Of a stretch of DNA of 42,962 bases, positions 31,940 to 41,503 are shown in pieces; positions within the stretch are counted from its first letter, which is position 1, and each line of letters starts with the position of its first letter. The notes beneath the pieces are model-generated. The model did no database searches. It was not told the origin of the DNA and saw nothing but the letters and a program-made list of their open reading frames with translations. The translations under genes and the position numbers were made by a program. Source of the stretch: JBBQVS01 sp038211295 (GTDB lineage Bacteria > Chloroflexota > Ktedonobacteria > Ktedonobacterales > Ktedonobacteraceae); NCBI GenBank assembly GCA_038211295.1, contig JBBQVS010000029.1, positions 1 to 42,962 on the forward strand. The letters are read 5' to 3'.

Positions 31940-33007
31940 CTATACGCTGCGCGACTCATTCCAATCGCGTTGAAATGTTTGTTGTAACGTATTCAGCACA
32001 CTGCTATCCGCGACAAGAATGCCTAGTTCGCGATTCTTATCGAGTGATTGTGTCGAAATGTTTTCTGAGCCAACAAATGCTTTCTGTCCGTCAGCAATAA
32101 TAATTTTCGCGTGCATATACAGACGTGGGTCTTCTTTAACCTGTATGCCATTCTGATGAATGGCGTTGATACCCTGACGGTTGCTATCGCTAGAAGAGCC
32201 TTTGGCGGAAGGTAGAAGAACCTGTACATGCACCCCGCGCTTCCCAGCTCGCACAAGAGCCTGTTCAACACCACTATCTAACATTTCTTCTGCTGCTATG
32301 AACAGAGTGTTATGCGCCCCTTCAATAAGCGTTACGAAAGTATTGCGCGAATTGATCGGACTTACAACCAGGTTGAGGTTTGTGGCTTGTGCTGTTGTAT
32401 GGTTCCAATCGGAGTTAAAAAGAGCAATTATATCCTGTACATCTTGTGCATTACTGTCAACAATATCATATTCGCGGTTTGAGGTTCCATATTTGCCACC
32501 ACTACTACCGCCAAGCGCGGCACGGGTGAAATTTGAGGTCATGATGTACGCTGTTGTACCGTCAATAATCATGTTTTTTTCGTGTGTCAGTGCGAAACTT
32601 GCATTTGTGGCTTGCGCCTGTACACCAGCAGCTTTTAGCAAGTCAAGCGTGCGTTGCGGATTAGCCCCGCCGCCAAATGGGTGTAGCTCAAGCATAACAC
32701 GCACGTCTACTTTACGATGTGCCACCTCTTCTAATGCTCTGATAATGCTGCGATCAGTTAAAAGATACATTTCGACCCAGACCGATTTCTGTGCGCCAAG
32801 AATCGCGCTAGTGATGGGTTGTTCACCCGCTTCTGGCTCCACAAATACCTTTACTCCTTGTACGCCAGAGCCTATTGGGCCTGTACTGCCAGTCGCACTT
32901 GTACTATCGTTTGTCGAAGGGCCAGTGCTACACGCTGTGAAAAGTATACAGAAAATACTGAGGAGGGCTAAGATGTAGAATGCTTTTTTTGTGTAGTGTG
33001 TGGGCAT
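31940..33007 (-). CDS. Phospholipase D-like lipoprotein
   Basis: A 355-aa exported protein. A signal peptide ends in a lipobox-like FTAC (Cys26), followed by a Ser/Thr/Gly linker. Two HKD (PLD) motifs are present: HEKNMIIDG with SNFT (first half) and HAKIIIADG with GSENIS (second half), so one polypeptide can form a complete active site. Similar proteins include cardiolipin-synthase-like and PLD-type nucleases. Anchoring outside the membrane suggests action on lipids or extracellular DNA; which is not determined. Confidence 0.88.
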   Translation of the reverse strand: MPTHYTKKAFYILALLSIFCILFTACSTGPSTNDSTSATGSTGPIGSGVQGVKVFVEPEAGEQPITSAILGAQKSVWVEMYLLTDRSIIRALEEVAHRKVDVRVMLELHPFGGGANPQRTLDLLKAAGVQAQATNASFALTHEKNMIIDGTTAYIMTSNFTRAALGGSSGGKYGTSNREYDIVDSNAQDVQDIIALFNSDWNHTTAQATNLNLVVSPINSRNTFVTLIEGAHNTLFIAAEEMLDSGVEQALVRAGKRGVHVQVLLPSAKGSSSDSNRQGINAIHQNGIQVKEDPRLYMHAKIIIADGQKAFVGSENISTQSLDKNRELGILVADSSVLNTLQQTFQRDWNESRSV

Positions 33008-33076
33008 ATGTCACTCCTGTAAATATATATTCTACACGGTAGAACGAAAGAAAAGAATATTTGGGATGATGTCTCT

Positions 33077-33127
33077 AAAAAAGCATAAACGAACGCCCTC
33101 CACACTGAGAAGGCGTTCATTTATGCT
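33077..33127 (-). terminator. Terminator of hppA
   Basis: Sixteen-base arms (33082-33097 and 33112-33127) pair with one mismatch around a 14-base loop; on the minus strand the stem is followed by a T run (A tract from 33077). It begins 18 bases after the hppA stop. Confidence 0.8.
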
Positions 33128-33144
33128 CATATAACTAAGAACCA

Positions 33145-35415
33145 TTAAGGGTGAAGGAACACATACAATGGAGCGAGTACCAGAGTAATCGTCGCAAGCA
33201 ACTTAATGAGGACGTGTAGCGATGGGCCGGCGGTGTCCTTGAAGGGATCACCAACAGTATCACCAACAACACTTGCCTTATGCTCCTCACTACCTTTTCC
33301 GTGTACCTCTCCATTCGCGTCAACAACACCATTGCTATTGATGTGTAGGAAGCCAGCTTCGATAAATTTCTTCGCGTTGTCCCACGCGCCGCCACCATTA
33401 TTGAAGAAGAGAGCCATGACAATGCCACCCATTGTACCAACCATAAGCATCGCCGCTGCCGCCTGTGTGCCTAGAATTGTGCCAACCGCGATAGGCGTCG
33501 CGATAGCTATTACCCCTGGCAGAATCATGGCACGTAGTGCGCCGCGTGTGCTGATATCGACACAGCGTGCATAGTCGGGATCAACGCGGTCTTCGACGCG
33601 CTCAGCCATAATCTTGGGATTCTCTCTGAACTGGCGGCGCACCTCTTCAATCATGTCCTGTGCCGCCGCGCCAACCGCGCGGATAGCAAGCGAGCTAAAG
33701 AACAGAATCAGCGTCAAGCCGATGAGGGCCGCGATAAACACGGTGATATCGGCGAGATTGACACTATAGACTCCCGCCTTCGCCGAGCCAGTTCGTAGCG
33801 AGTAGAGTACATCCAGGTAGGCACTGAAGAGCAGGAAGGCAGCGAGTGCCGCAGAGCCGATACCGTAGCCCTTTGTGAGTGCTTTTGTGGTATTGCCGAC
33901 GCCATCGAGCGCGTCGGTGATATCGCGCACGGAGCCAGCTTCGCCGCCCATCTCGGCAATGCCACCAGCATTCTCGGTGATCGGCCCGAAGGTATCCATG
34001 GCGAGAATGTACGCGCACGACATGAGCATTCCAACCGTCGCGGTAGCTGTACCGAAAATGCCGCCAATGTTGATGACGCCGTGCGTCCCTAGCTCTACCT
34101 GACTGCCCAGGAAGTAGGAGAGGCCAAGCGCAACACTGATCGCAAGCACGGGTAGGGCGACGCACTCAAGGCCAATGTAGATACCCGCGATAATAACCGT
34201 CGCGGGGCCAGTCAGTGACGCCGCAGCAATTTCACGTACTGGTCGATACGTGCCAGAGGTGTAGAACTGTGTGATGAAGACAAAGGCAATGCTTAGCAGA
34301 ATGCCAACGCAGCCAGCGAGACCGAACCAGACCCATGAGGGAAAGACGCCCGTTGCCAGCGTGTGACCATTGCTTGTTGTGACGTTGAGCAACAGGTAGC
34401 TTCCTATAAAAATGCCTATCGCGCAGAGCATACAGGTGATGTAATACCCTATGTTCAACTGGTTCATCGCTATTTCGCCTGGGTCGCGTCCATTGGCCTT
34501 TTCTGGCTCAATGACAACTGATGGACGAATCCAGAGTACACCAATCGCGGAGGCGATGATGCCAAACGCGCCCATAACGAGTGGAAAGAGAATCCAACCA
34601 ACGTTCCCTGTGAGCCTGAAAAGTGCTACGCCTAGAATCATTGTGCCAATATTTTCAGCACTTGAGGACTCGAACAGGTCGGCACCACGTCCGGCGCAGT
34701 CACCAACATTATCGCCAACGAGGTCGGCGATGACCGCGGGGTTGCGTGGGTCATCCTCTGGAATATTTGCTTCGACCTTGCCAACGAGGTCTGCGCCAAC
34801 ATCGGCGGCTTTGGTATAGATACCGCCGCCAAGTTGGGCAAACAGTGCTACAAAGCTTGCGCCAAAGCCAAAGCCAACGATAAGCGAAGGGGTCGCGGCA
34901 ATCTCTTTTGCCGTTCCCAAGCCGCCAAAGAACATAAAGACAAGTGAGACGCCAAGCAGAGCGAGAGCGACCACAAGAAAGCCAGAAACGGCTCCACCGC
35001 GCAACGCCACTGTCAAGGCTTCGCCTAAACTTCTCTTCGCGGCACTGGCGGTGCGAATATTCGCCCTCACGGCCACATACATCCCAATGTAGCCGGAAAT
35101 ACCGGAACAGAACGCTCCGATAATGAAAGCTAAGCCTGTATGCCAGGCCAGGTTGAATTTATCCGCAGATGAGCCTTCGCCGAGAAGGGCCAGGATAACT
35201 GCAACGACTAGAGCGGCAACAACCGAGAGAAGCGCGATAGTGCGGTATTGACGGTTGAGGAAGGCTATTGCACCAGCGAAAATAGCATTCGCAACCTTCT
35301 GCATAGCAGGTGTTCCGGTGTCTTTTCGTAGGACATAAACTGCGAGACCGGCAGCAAAAGCGATTGCAAACAGTCCTACAACAACGGGAACCCAAATAAA
35401 GTTACTGTTACTCAC
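33145..35415 (-). CDS. hppA: Membrane-bound proton-translocating pyrophosphatase
   Basis: A polytopic membrane enzyme of about 756 aa and roughly 16 helices that hydrolyses PPi and pumps protons. The catalytic signature DVGADLVGKVE with PEDDPRNPAVIADLVGDNVGDCAGRG (in parts) is intact, as are the C-terminal GDTVGDPFKDTAGPS residues. GNTTKALTKG has Lys and Thr at the positions that mark K+-independent H+-PPases (K+-dependent ones have Ala and Gly). The GTG at 35415 lies 12 bases after AAGGAGG; an ATG at 35463 is possible but lacks a site. It is next to a soluble PPase gene on the same strand. Confidence 0.94.
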   Translation of the reverse strand: MSNSNFIWVPVVVGLFAIAFAAGLAVYVLRKDTGTPAMQKVANAIFAGAIAFLNRQYRTIALLSVVAALVVAVILALLGEGSSADKFNLAWHTGLAFIIGAFCSGISGYIGMYVAVRANIRTASAAKRSLGEALTVALRGGAVSGFLVVALALLGVSLVFMFFGGLGTAKEIAATPSLIVGFGFGASFVALFAQLGGGIYTKAADVGADLVGKVEANIPEDDPRNPAVIADLVGDNVGDCAGRGADLFESSSAENIGTMILGVALFRLTGNVGWILFPLVMGAFGIIASAIGVLWIRPSVVIEPEKANGRDPGEIAMNQLNIGYYITCMLCAIGIFIGSYLLLNVTTSNGHTLATGVFPSWVWFGLAGCVGILLSIAFVFITQFYTSGTYRPVREIAAASLTGPATVIIAGIYIGLECVALPVLAISVALGLSYFLGSQVELGTHGVINIGGIFGTATATVGMLMSCAYILAMDTFGPITENAGGIAEMGGEAGSVRDITDALDGVGNTTKALTKGYGIGSAALAAFLLFSAYLDVLYSLRTGSAKAGVYSVNLADITVFIAALIGLTLILFFSSLAIRAVGAAAQDMIEEVRRQFRENPKIMAERVEDRVDPDYARCVDISTRGALRAMILPGVIAIATPIAVGTILGTQAAAAMLMVGTMGGIVMALFFNNGGGAWDNAKKFIEAGFLHINSNGVVDANGEVHGKGSEEHKASVVGDTVGDPFKDTAGPSLHVLIKLLATITLVLAPLYVFLHP

Positions 35416-35568
35416 GATAGAAAACGCCCTCCTTATGGGCAGGTGGAGATATATACTAATCATCGTTGACCAGCAGAAAACATCGTGATGAAATCACAAT
35501 TCGGGTGACTGCTCCAGGCTACGAAGCAGTTGCCTCTACACAATGCACATGGGTCTAAGTCGAAACGT

Positions 35569-35597
35569 AGTGTAACATAGCCTTTGTTCAATGACAA
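35569..35597 (-). promoter_or_regulatory. Promoter of hppA
   Basis: On the minus strand TTGTCA (35592-35597) and an extended -10 TGTTACACT (hexamer 35569-35574) are 17 bases apart. The leader is about 150 bases. The gap 35416-35684 holds no gene. Confidence 0.6.
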
Positions 35598-35684
35598 GTA
35601 TTTTTCCACAACCAGAACCACGAAAACGAGAACATTTCATTCCCACAGAACCTCTTATAATACCTTTTCTTCTCTGCGTCATGC

Positions 35685-37337
35685 TTACACAATGCCTATT
35701 TTTCCCGTCAGTAGTGCTTGAATACGTGGCAAGAGAGGCACAATCTGCTTCTTTCGTGAAACAAGCCCTTCAATAATGATGGAATGTCCGTCAGCTTCAA
35801 GTGATGCATGAAGTGCTTCCGCAACCGCATGTTCGCCATCGGAGACGAGAAGAGTACAACGCATATTGATAATATCGACAATCATAAAAAGAAATGAGGC
35901 GTAACTGTGTTCATGTGCGATACGTTGCATTGTTGAAATGATTTCAGTTGCGCGTTTCTCAATAGACGCGGGACTCGCGGTTTCGACGGTTCCAATCGCG
36001 ATGCGAGCATCCCCAATCGTAAACTCCTTGAAGTCCGAAGAGATGAGTGCTTCGGCAGATTTCTCGCTTAAATCTGACGCGGCGGTGGCAAAAATTTCTT
36101 GCCCAAACTGCTCAATATCCTCTCCTGTAATTGCTGCAAGCTCTGCCGCGACACGTTCGTCGCGGGGCGTACAGGTGGGTGAGCGTAGAATAAGCGTATC
36201 ATAAAGCAGCCCGGCCAGGAGCAGCCCCGCCACGTCACGTGGAATGGCAATATTGGCCTCATGATAGAGTCCCACAATGATGGTGCCAGTACAGCCCACC
36301 GGATCAGCGCGAAACATGATGGGCTTGTTTGTATGCACGTCGGCAATGCGATGATGGTCAATGATGCCAAGTAGCTCGGCTTCGGACAGGCCATCGACTG
36401 CTTGCGACTGCTCATTGTGATCGACAAGCACAACCCGCTTAGGATGTGCGTTGAGCAGATCGGAGCGTGAGATATACCCGACGAGTTTCCCTTCGTTGCT
36501 GACGACTGGCAGCGAACGACGACGAGCTAGAAGTGTTTGTACTTCACTCATCTGATCTTCTGGATGACAAAAATCAAACGTGCGGCTCATAATATCCTGT
36601 GTGCTGATGCTCAGGTTGATGAGCCGCACAGCGGTAAAGGTATGATGGCCTGTGCTGATAACCATAACCCCCTGTTTGCGAGCCGCCTGCAATGTCCTTT
36701 CAGAGACGAGCAGATCGCCTGTAATCACCAGTGCGGCTGCTCCACGTTCTATTGCAATGAGTTGGGCGTCCTCACGATCACCAATCACAACTAGGCAACC
36801 CTGTTCAACGTAATCTGCCATTGTTTCCGCTTCCATCGCGCCCACAATCACACGGTTGCCTAGCGTGCGTCGGCCTTCAACCAGCACGCGTCCGCGCAAG
36901 ACACGCACGAGATTATCGCGCTGTAACGGAATACGGTTTACAACGCGCGGGTCAAGGTCGTTGAAGAAGAGTTTGGCAAAGTCTTCATCACCGATAATGC
37001 CGTGTACTTTGTTTTCCGAGTCTACAACGGGCATTGAGCGACGGCTATGTTCTTGAAGTAACTGTCCCGCCTCTAAAAGCGGTTGGTCGATGTGGGCGCA
37101 GATAACGCCACGCTTCATCACATCCCGTACCTGCAAATATACATCGTCGCGAGCTTCCGGTGCCTCAACGTGAAAACGGTCAAGCACAAAGCGTATCTCC
37201 GGTTTAAGTTCACCATTGCGGGCTGCTATGGCCTGCTCTTCACCTTGCAAACGGAGCAGTTTGGCGTAAGCATATGCGGAAGCTACAGAGTCCATATCAG
37301 AATTTTTGTGTCCGATTACATAAATAGGACGTGTCAT
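35685..37337 (-). CDS. ppaC: Manganese-dependent family II pyrophosphatase with CBS and DRTGG domains
   Basis: A 550-aa soluble pyrophosphatase (CBS-PPase). DHH-domain motifs: GHKNSDMDS at the N-terminus, VDHNE and IDHH after the insert, and the C-terminal DHHA2 motif SRKKQ. Between residues about 70 and 305 lie a CBS motif, a DRTGG domain and a second CBS motif; these bind adenine nucleotides and make the enzyme inhibited by AMP/ADP and activated by ATP or Ap4A in studied homologues. AAGGAGA precedes the ATG. It probably removes cytosolic PPi alongside the membrane enzyme next door. Confidence 0.95.
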   Translation of the reverse strand: MTRPIYVIGHKNSDMDSVASAYAYAKLLRLQGEEQAIAARNGELKPEIRFVLDRFHVEAPEARDDVYLQVRDVMKRGVICAHIDQPLLEAGQLLQEHSRRSMPVVDSENKVHGIIGDEDFAKLFFNDLDPRVVNRIPLQRDNLVRVLRGRVLVEGRRTLGNRVIVGAMEAETMADYVEQGCLVVIGDREDAQLIAIERGAAALVITGDLLVSERTLQAARKQGVMVISTGHHTFTAVRLINLSISTQDIMSRTFDFCHPEDQMSEVQTLLARRRSLPVVSNEGKLVGYISRSDLLNAHPKRVVLVDHNEQSQAVDGLSEAELLGIIDHHRIADVHTNKPIMFRADPVGCTGTIIVGLYHEANIAIPRDVAGLLLAGLLYDTLILRSPTCTPRDERVAAELAAITGEDIEQFGQEIFATAASDLSEKSAEALISSDFKEFTIGDARIAIGTVETASPASIEKRATEIISTMQRIAHEHSYASFLFMIVDIINMRCTLLVSDGEHAVAEALHASLEADGHSIIIEGLVSRKKQIVPLLPRIQALLTGKIGIV

Positions 37338-37500
37338 TATTCATTCTCCTTCACAAGAGGAAAAACACCATGTGTCACGAGTCTACACGACCTCGCAAAA
37401 CGGAAACACGTTGCTTACAAGTGTTTTCCTGTATTGTTGTTATTTTTTAAACGCATTACATATATATTGTACTGGATTGCGCTATCAGACCATGTATACG

Positions 37501-37797
37501 CTACAGCCTTCTTCTTTTGGTAAGAAGCAGCGTGATACCTATACTTCCCGCAACCGCGATGAGCAAAAGCAGTATTCCCAAAATGAAGCCAAATGGCGCG
37601 GGTAAAAGGGGTTGTGCTTTTAATGGTGCCTGTGTTGTGGTGGAAGTCACCGTTAGCTGAGGTGAGAGATGCTTCGGTGAGTGTATTTGTTGAGCCTGTA
37701 CAGAAGTTGATGAAGCTATTATTATGCTGGTTCCTGAGAAGAGGAAAAAGAGCAGGACAAGGCAAAAGCAGCAAACCTGAACGGTACTACGTCTCAT
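37501..37797 (-). CDS. Small secreted protein with C-terminal membrane anchor
   Basis: A 98-aa product of unknown family. Residues 1-35 are a signal peptide (cationic MRRSTVQ, then a long hydrophobic core, likely cut after VQA). Residues 36-65 are Thr/Ser/Pro/Gln-rich, and residues 68-94 form a hydrophobic helix followed by KRRRL, which would hold the protein in the membrane with the short segment outside. ATG 37797 follows AAGGTGAGGGAG. No sortase motif is seen. Confidence 0.6.
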   Translation of the reverse strand: MRRSTVQVCCFCLVLLFFLFSGTSIIIASSTSVQAQQIHSPKHLSPQLTVTSTTTQAPLKAQPLLPAPFGFILGILLLLIAVAGSIGITLLLTKRRRL

Positions 37798-37883
37798 GTG
37801 CAAACTCCCTCACCTTAGTAGTTTCTGTTTCTATATAGGTTGATAGTATCATATTTTGCGCTTCTCGACTAGCCCATTTTACC

Positions 37884-37889
37884 TATAAT
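37884..37889 (+). promoter_or_regulatory. Possible -10 element of the WD40 gene
   Basis: A perfect TATAAT lies 62 bases before the start codon; no good -35 is seen, so the promoter is only suggested. Confidence 0.35.
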
Positions 37890-37951
37890 GCTGAGAAGTG
37901 GGGCCAGAGCATGATAGACTGAGAAAAATAGAGCAAGGATAGGGGAACGTT

Positions 37952-39478
37952 ATGCAGAAACTAGAAGTCATCATAGAGGAGAACGCACACGGCTCAGTAC
38001 GGCCCGTAGAGATTGTTGCCGACGCGCCAGTTTCAGCACTTGTACCAGCGTTAGTTGAGGAACTAAAACTTCCGCAAACAGACCTGTTTGGCAAGCCGCT
38101 TGTCTATATGTTGCGCTATGCTCCTAATGGACGGATTTTATCTGAACAAGCAACACTCCTTGCCTCTGGTGTGTCGCAAGGCACGCGGTTAATGCTCGAC
38201 TCGTATGTGGTTGATGGCTCTGTTGCCACCCTTATGCGGAAGACACAGGGGCCTGCTACTGTGGATGCGCTGTTCCACTCGTCCGATACAGCTAACGATG
38301 GCACTGGTATACCACAGGTCGGGCGAACATCTGGTTTGCTGTCGCATTCAGTCCCTGGCAAAAAGAGTGTGACGCGCAGAACGGTTCTGGCTCTTGGGGG
38401 GATTGCGCTTGGTGCTGGCGTGATTGGTGGTGGCTATGCCGCGTTTAACTCGTTGAGCAAGGGTATATTGAATACCGCGAATATGATGGGAGGACAACCG
38501 GCAAAAGTGCAGAAGGTGGCAAATGCTCCTACAGCGATGATTCCAACGATGGCAAAAGTAGGAATTGTGTTCACCGGCCATCAACAGACAGTACGAGCGA
38601 TAGCATGGTCGCCTGATGGCACGATGCTCGCGAGCGGAGCCGACGACGCGCAGTTGCTGCTCTGGGGAACTGACGGCACTGTCCATCAAACAATTGCTCA
38701 TCCTACCTCGATACATGCCATCGCTTGGGCACCCGATAGCCAGAATTTGGTAACAGGGTCAGCCAATCAAGTCCTCTTTCTCAATGCAAAAACTGGCGCG
38801 TCTCTGCTTCGCAATGTGCGTAGCCATGCAGCACCAGTAACAAGCCTTGCCTGGGCTACGAACAAACAGCAATTGCAGGTTGTATCGGGTGGTTCAGACA
38901 ATCGTGCGGTTGTGTGGAGCACGGCACCGTATGCGCCGCAGATGGTATTTTCGCGCCACACATCGCCTATTGCGAGTGTCACATGGTCGATGGATGGTCA
39001 AACAGTTGCCTCTGCGTCAACAGGTGGTGCGGTACGTGTGTGGAACGCGAAGAACGGGCAAGAAGTACACCCGGAATACTTGAACGCGAAAGTTCCAGTG
39101 CGCGTTCTTGCGTTCTCCCCTATTGGTTCAATGCTTGCTGTGGGCGGTGAGGATGGTAGCGTGCGCCTCTGGAATGGGCTAACCTGTCAGCAGCAAATGG
39201 TGACAAAGGGGACACGGCAATGCGTAGATATACCGCAGCAGATACAGGCATCGGGTGTTGCTGTACGTTCGCTCGCCTGGTCGCCTGATGGAAAATATCT
39301 TGCGATAGGGAGTGGCGATGGTATCTTCTCGCTCTGGTCGCCAACTCAAATGCAAAAGCCATTACTGCGTATGACAATGCAGCAGAACACTCCTGTACAT
39401 GGCATTTCCTGGGCACCAAAGGGCAATCAACTTGCTATATCCGCCGCGAACAAAGTTAGTCTTGTTAATTTGAGTTAA
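37952..39478 (+). CDS. Membrane WD40 protein with N-terminal ubiquitin-like domain
   Basis: A 508-aa protein. Residues 1-85 resemble the ubiquitin-like EsaB/YukD fold (VIIEENAHGSVRPVEIVAD, PLVYMLRYAPNGRILS, LASGVSQGTRLML). Residues 86-140 are a linker. Residues 142-165 begin with twin arginine (TRRTVLALGG) and form one membrane helix. Residues 205-508 contain about seven WD40 repeats, for example VRAIAWSPDGTMLASGADD and VRSLAWSPDGKYLAIGSGDG. The likely topology is Ub-like domain inside and propeller outside. YukD/EsaB proteins belong to type VII secretion loci, but no other such gene is here. Confidence 0.8.
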   Translation: MQKLEVIIEENAHGSVRPVEIVADAPVSALVPALVEELKLPQTDLFGKPLVYMLRYAPNGRILSEQATLLASGVSQGTRLMLDSYVVDGSVATLMRKTQGPATVDALFHSSDTANDGTGIPQVGRTSGLLSHSVPGKKSVTRRTVLALGGIALGAGVIGGGYAAFNSLSKGILNTANMMGGQPAKVQKVANAPTAMIPTMAKVGIVFTGHQQTVRAIAWSPDGTMLASGADDAQLLLWGTDGTVHQTIAHPTSIHAIAWAPDSQNLVTGSANQVLFLNAKTGASLLRNVRSHAAPVTSLAWATNKQQLQVVSGGSDNRAVVWSTAPYAPQMVFSRHTSPIASVTWSMDGQTVASASTGGAVRVWNAKNGQEVHPEYLNAKVPVRVLAFSPIGSMLAVGGEDGSVRLWNGLTCQQQMVTKGTRQCVDIPQQIQASGVAVRSLAWSPDGKYLAIGSGDGIFSLWSPTQMQKPLLRMTMQQNTPVHGISWAPKGNQLAISAANKVSLVNLS

Positions 39479-39516
39479 AAAGTGAGGCGTCATGAGAGTG
39501 ACGCCTCATTTTCTTT
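39475..39516. terminator. Bidirectional terminator
   Basis: Ten-base perfect arms TGAGGCGTCA (39483-39492) and TGACGCCTCA (39499-39508) with a six-base loop, a T tail on the plus side and an A run before the stem that serves the minus-strand gene. It separates the convergent WD40 and prenyl synthase genes. Confidence 0.85.
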
Positions 39517-39534
39517 AGCTCTTAGTACGTTTTG

Positions 39535-40653
39535 CTAGCTTCGCCCCGTTTCCTCGACAAAGTGAACCAGCGTTTCCATATCGCCACGCGCACGAGCGGA
39601 GATAGTAGTATGGTAGTGCGGGACGCTCGCTAATGCTTCGTGTGCCGCTTTGCACTGCTGCGCGAGAAAGTCACTGCAATATGCCCGTGTTTTAGTCTGC
39701 GCGAAGATAGCAAGTACCTGCCCGACCTGCTCTGAAGTAAGGGGTGTCTCCTGAGTATAGACTTCTCGTAGAACGGTTTGATCGTGTGTGGAGGCATGTT
39801 CCAGCGCATGCAAAATAGGTAAGCTTTTTTTGCGACGGTAGACATCGCCCGCCGACGTTTTGCCCAACTCGGCAGCCGTTGCCCAGACGCCAAGAATATC
39901 GTCACGAACTTGAAATGCGACGCCCATTGCCTCGCCAAACCGTCGCAGGCTCTCGATTGTCTTTTCATCTTGCGTGCCAAGCAACGCGCCCATTTCTGCC
40001 GCACATGCCATTAATGCTCCAGTTTTGCGCCAGATCATATCAGTATACATTGTTACAGAAATATCCAGCCGTTGCTCGAAGCTGATATCGAGATATTGCC
40101 CCTCAGCTAAGACGAGGCAAGCATGGTCAAGTGCCGCGCCCAGTCGCGCAGCCGTTATTCCCCCTACTCCTTCATCAAGCACGCCCCATAGTGTCAGGCG
40201 TGCGAGCGCGAACATACCATCGCCTGTGTTGAGTGCTTGAGGAATGCCCCACTGTTTCCAGAGCGTGGGACGATGCCGCCGTTCAGCGTCGCCGTCTTCG
40301 ATATCATCGTGTATCAAGGTGAAGTTGTGCGTCAGTTCAAGTGCTGCTGCTGCGGGCAACGCCCGCCGAAGATGCTCGTTATTCTCTGATGCCGTCTCAT
40401 CACGCAATCCCCACGCGCCTGCCGTTTCGTAGGCAAGCAAGAGCAAGCTTGGACGCATCAGTTTGCCGGGGTTGCTCTGAATAGGCGTAAGCTGGGTGTC
40501 CACCCAACCAAGATGATACTGCATCTGTCCATAATACGCGTGCAGCGTGTGAGATTGCCCCTCCTCTGCTTTGCGGACAGCAGCCTGCAAAGCGGTGGTG
40601 ATGGCCTGATTGTGACGAAGCAAGGTCGATTGTATCGTTGTTGATAATGTCAT
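39535..40653 (-). CDS. Polyprenyl diphosphate synthase (trans-prenyltransferase)
   Basis: Condenses isopentenyl diphosphate with allylic diphosphates, 372 aa. The two aspartate-rich motifs are present: DDIED in LIHDDIEDGD (first) and DDILG in FQVRDDILGVW (second), with GKLMRPSLLLLAYE and RRHRPTLWKQWG. Bulk ahead of the first motif is Phe/Leu (THNFTLIHDD), so product length (C15, C20 or longer) cannot be set with confidence. It uses precursors from the MEP pathway, of which dxr and ispG are in this window. ATG 40653 begins the conserved part; the open frame runs further but is unlikely. Confidence 0.9.
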   Translation of the reverse strand: MTLSTTIQSTLLRHNQAITTALQAAVRKAEEGQSHTLHAYYGQMQYHLGWVDTQLTPIQSNPGKLMRPSLLLLAYETAGAWGLRDETASENNEHLRRALPAAAALELTHNFTLIHDDIEDGDAERRHRPTLWKQWGIPQALNTGDGMFALARLTLWGVLDEGVGGITAARLGAALDHACLVLAEGQYLDISFEQRLDISVTMYTDMIWRKTGALMACAAEMGALLGTQDEKTIESLRRFGEAMGVAFQVRDDILGVWATAAELGKTSAGDVYRRKKSLPILHALEHASTHDQTVLREVYTQETPLTSEQVGQVLAIFAQTKTRAYCSDFLAQQCKAAHEALASVPHYHTTISARARGDMETLVHFVEETGRS

Positions 40654-40808
40654 AGTGTTATAACGAGGAGACGGCGTGAAAGCTGACACACGATATACGT
40701 GTCGTTGTGTGTGGTAGCATGGAGTTGTATATTTCCAAAAAAACCACACAGAGTTAGCACGCGGAACGTCTCGAACCCCTTTCTCTACTGCTGTATAGAT
40801 GCTGAAAC

Positions 40809-41303
40809 TTAGCGATGAAGGTAAAAGAAGATCGCCAGAACAACGGTTCCGATGGCGACGGCGATGCGTGCCAAGCCGCGAATGCCTCCGACACGGTGTA
40901 CTGGTGAACACAGGTCGCAATAACGGTTTGTGTACTGGTAGCGATGCCCGCGCAATCCTTCACGTTCGATAACGACGTTCTCAACTTTGTGTTGTGTGTG
41001 CAGTTCGTCGCAGACATAACGACCACAGCCCTGACATGTAAACTGGTCAACAACGTGAGACGTTTTTGAGAGCGACCACTGATCTGGATAGACCTGTGTG
41101 CCACAGACATAGCATACTTGCATCTGGGCCATTCGCATCTGCTTCTCAGCACATGGCGAGTGCTGTTGCTTGGGAAAGTGTTCTTGGCAGAAGCCACGAT
41201 GACAGTCGGGACAACGCCCAAGTGCCTCCTCGCTGCACTCATGGCAGCGACGCGTTGAATTTATCGCGGGTGAAAAGCGTTTTGTTTCAATAGTCTTTGA
41301 CAT
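40809..41303 (-). CDS. Tail-anchored zinc-binding protein
   Basis: A 164-aa cysteine-rich protein. Pairs of Cys/His occur in order: CHEC...CPDCHRGFCQEHF...H...C (B-box-like), CYVCG...CQGCGRYVCDELHTQH (second treble-clef-like unit), and CDLC. A C-terminal hydrophobic helix (LARIAVAIGTVVLAIFFYL) would anchor it with the zinc modules in the cytoplasm. Family not recognised; several zinc modules plus a tail anchor suggest a protein-protein adaptor. A GGGGGA tract lies 14 bases before the start. Confidence 0.65.
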   Translation of the reverse strand: MSKTIETKRFSPAINSTRRCHECSEEALGRCPDCHRGFCQEHFPKQQHSPCAEKQMRMAQMQVCYVCGTQVYPDQWSLSKTSHVVDQFTCQGCGRYVCDELHTQHKVENVVIEREGLRGHRYQYTNRYCDLCSPVHRVGGIRGLARIAVAIGTVVLAIFFYLHR

Positions 41304-41503
41304 GGGTAGGTATTCCCCCGATGTATAAAAATTATAGGAGTGTAATGAGAAAAGAGAAAAGAGAAAAAGTATATCTCGCAGGTAGTATAGCATGAGTATT
41401 TTATCGCCACAAGACAATGCAAGCGGGTACTATCGAACACGCGAAATTGTATAATAAACGTGATTTCTTTTTCTGTTATCGTATAGCCAAAGAAAGCGTA
41501 TCT

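Noticed and set aside
32181..32978. 265-aa plus-strand frame
   Set aside because: Lies antisense inside the PLD lipoprotein gene, which has HKD motifs and a signal peptide; the antisense product has no recognisable features.
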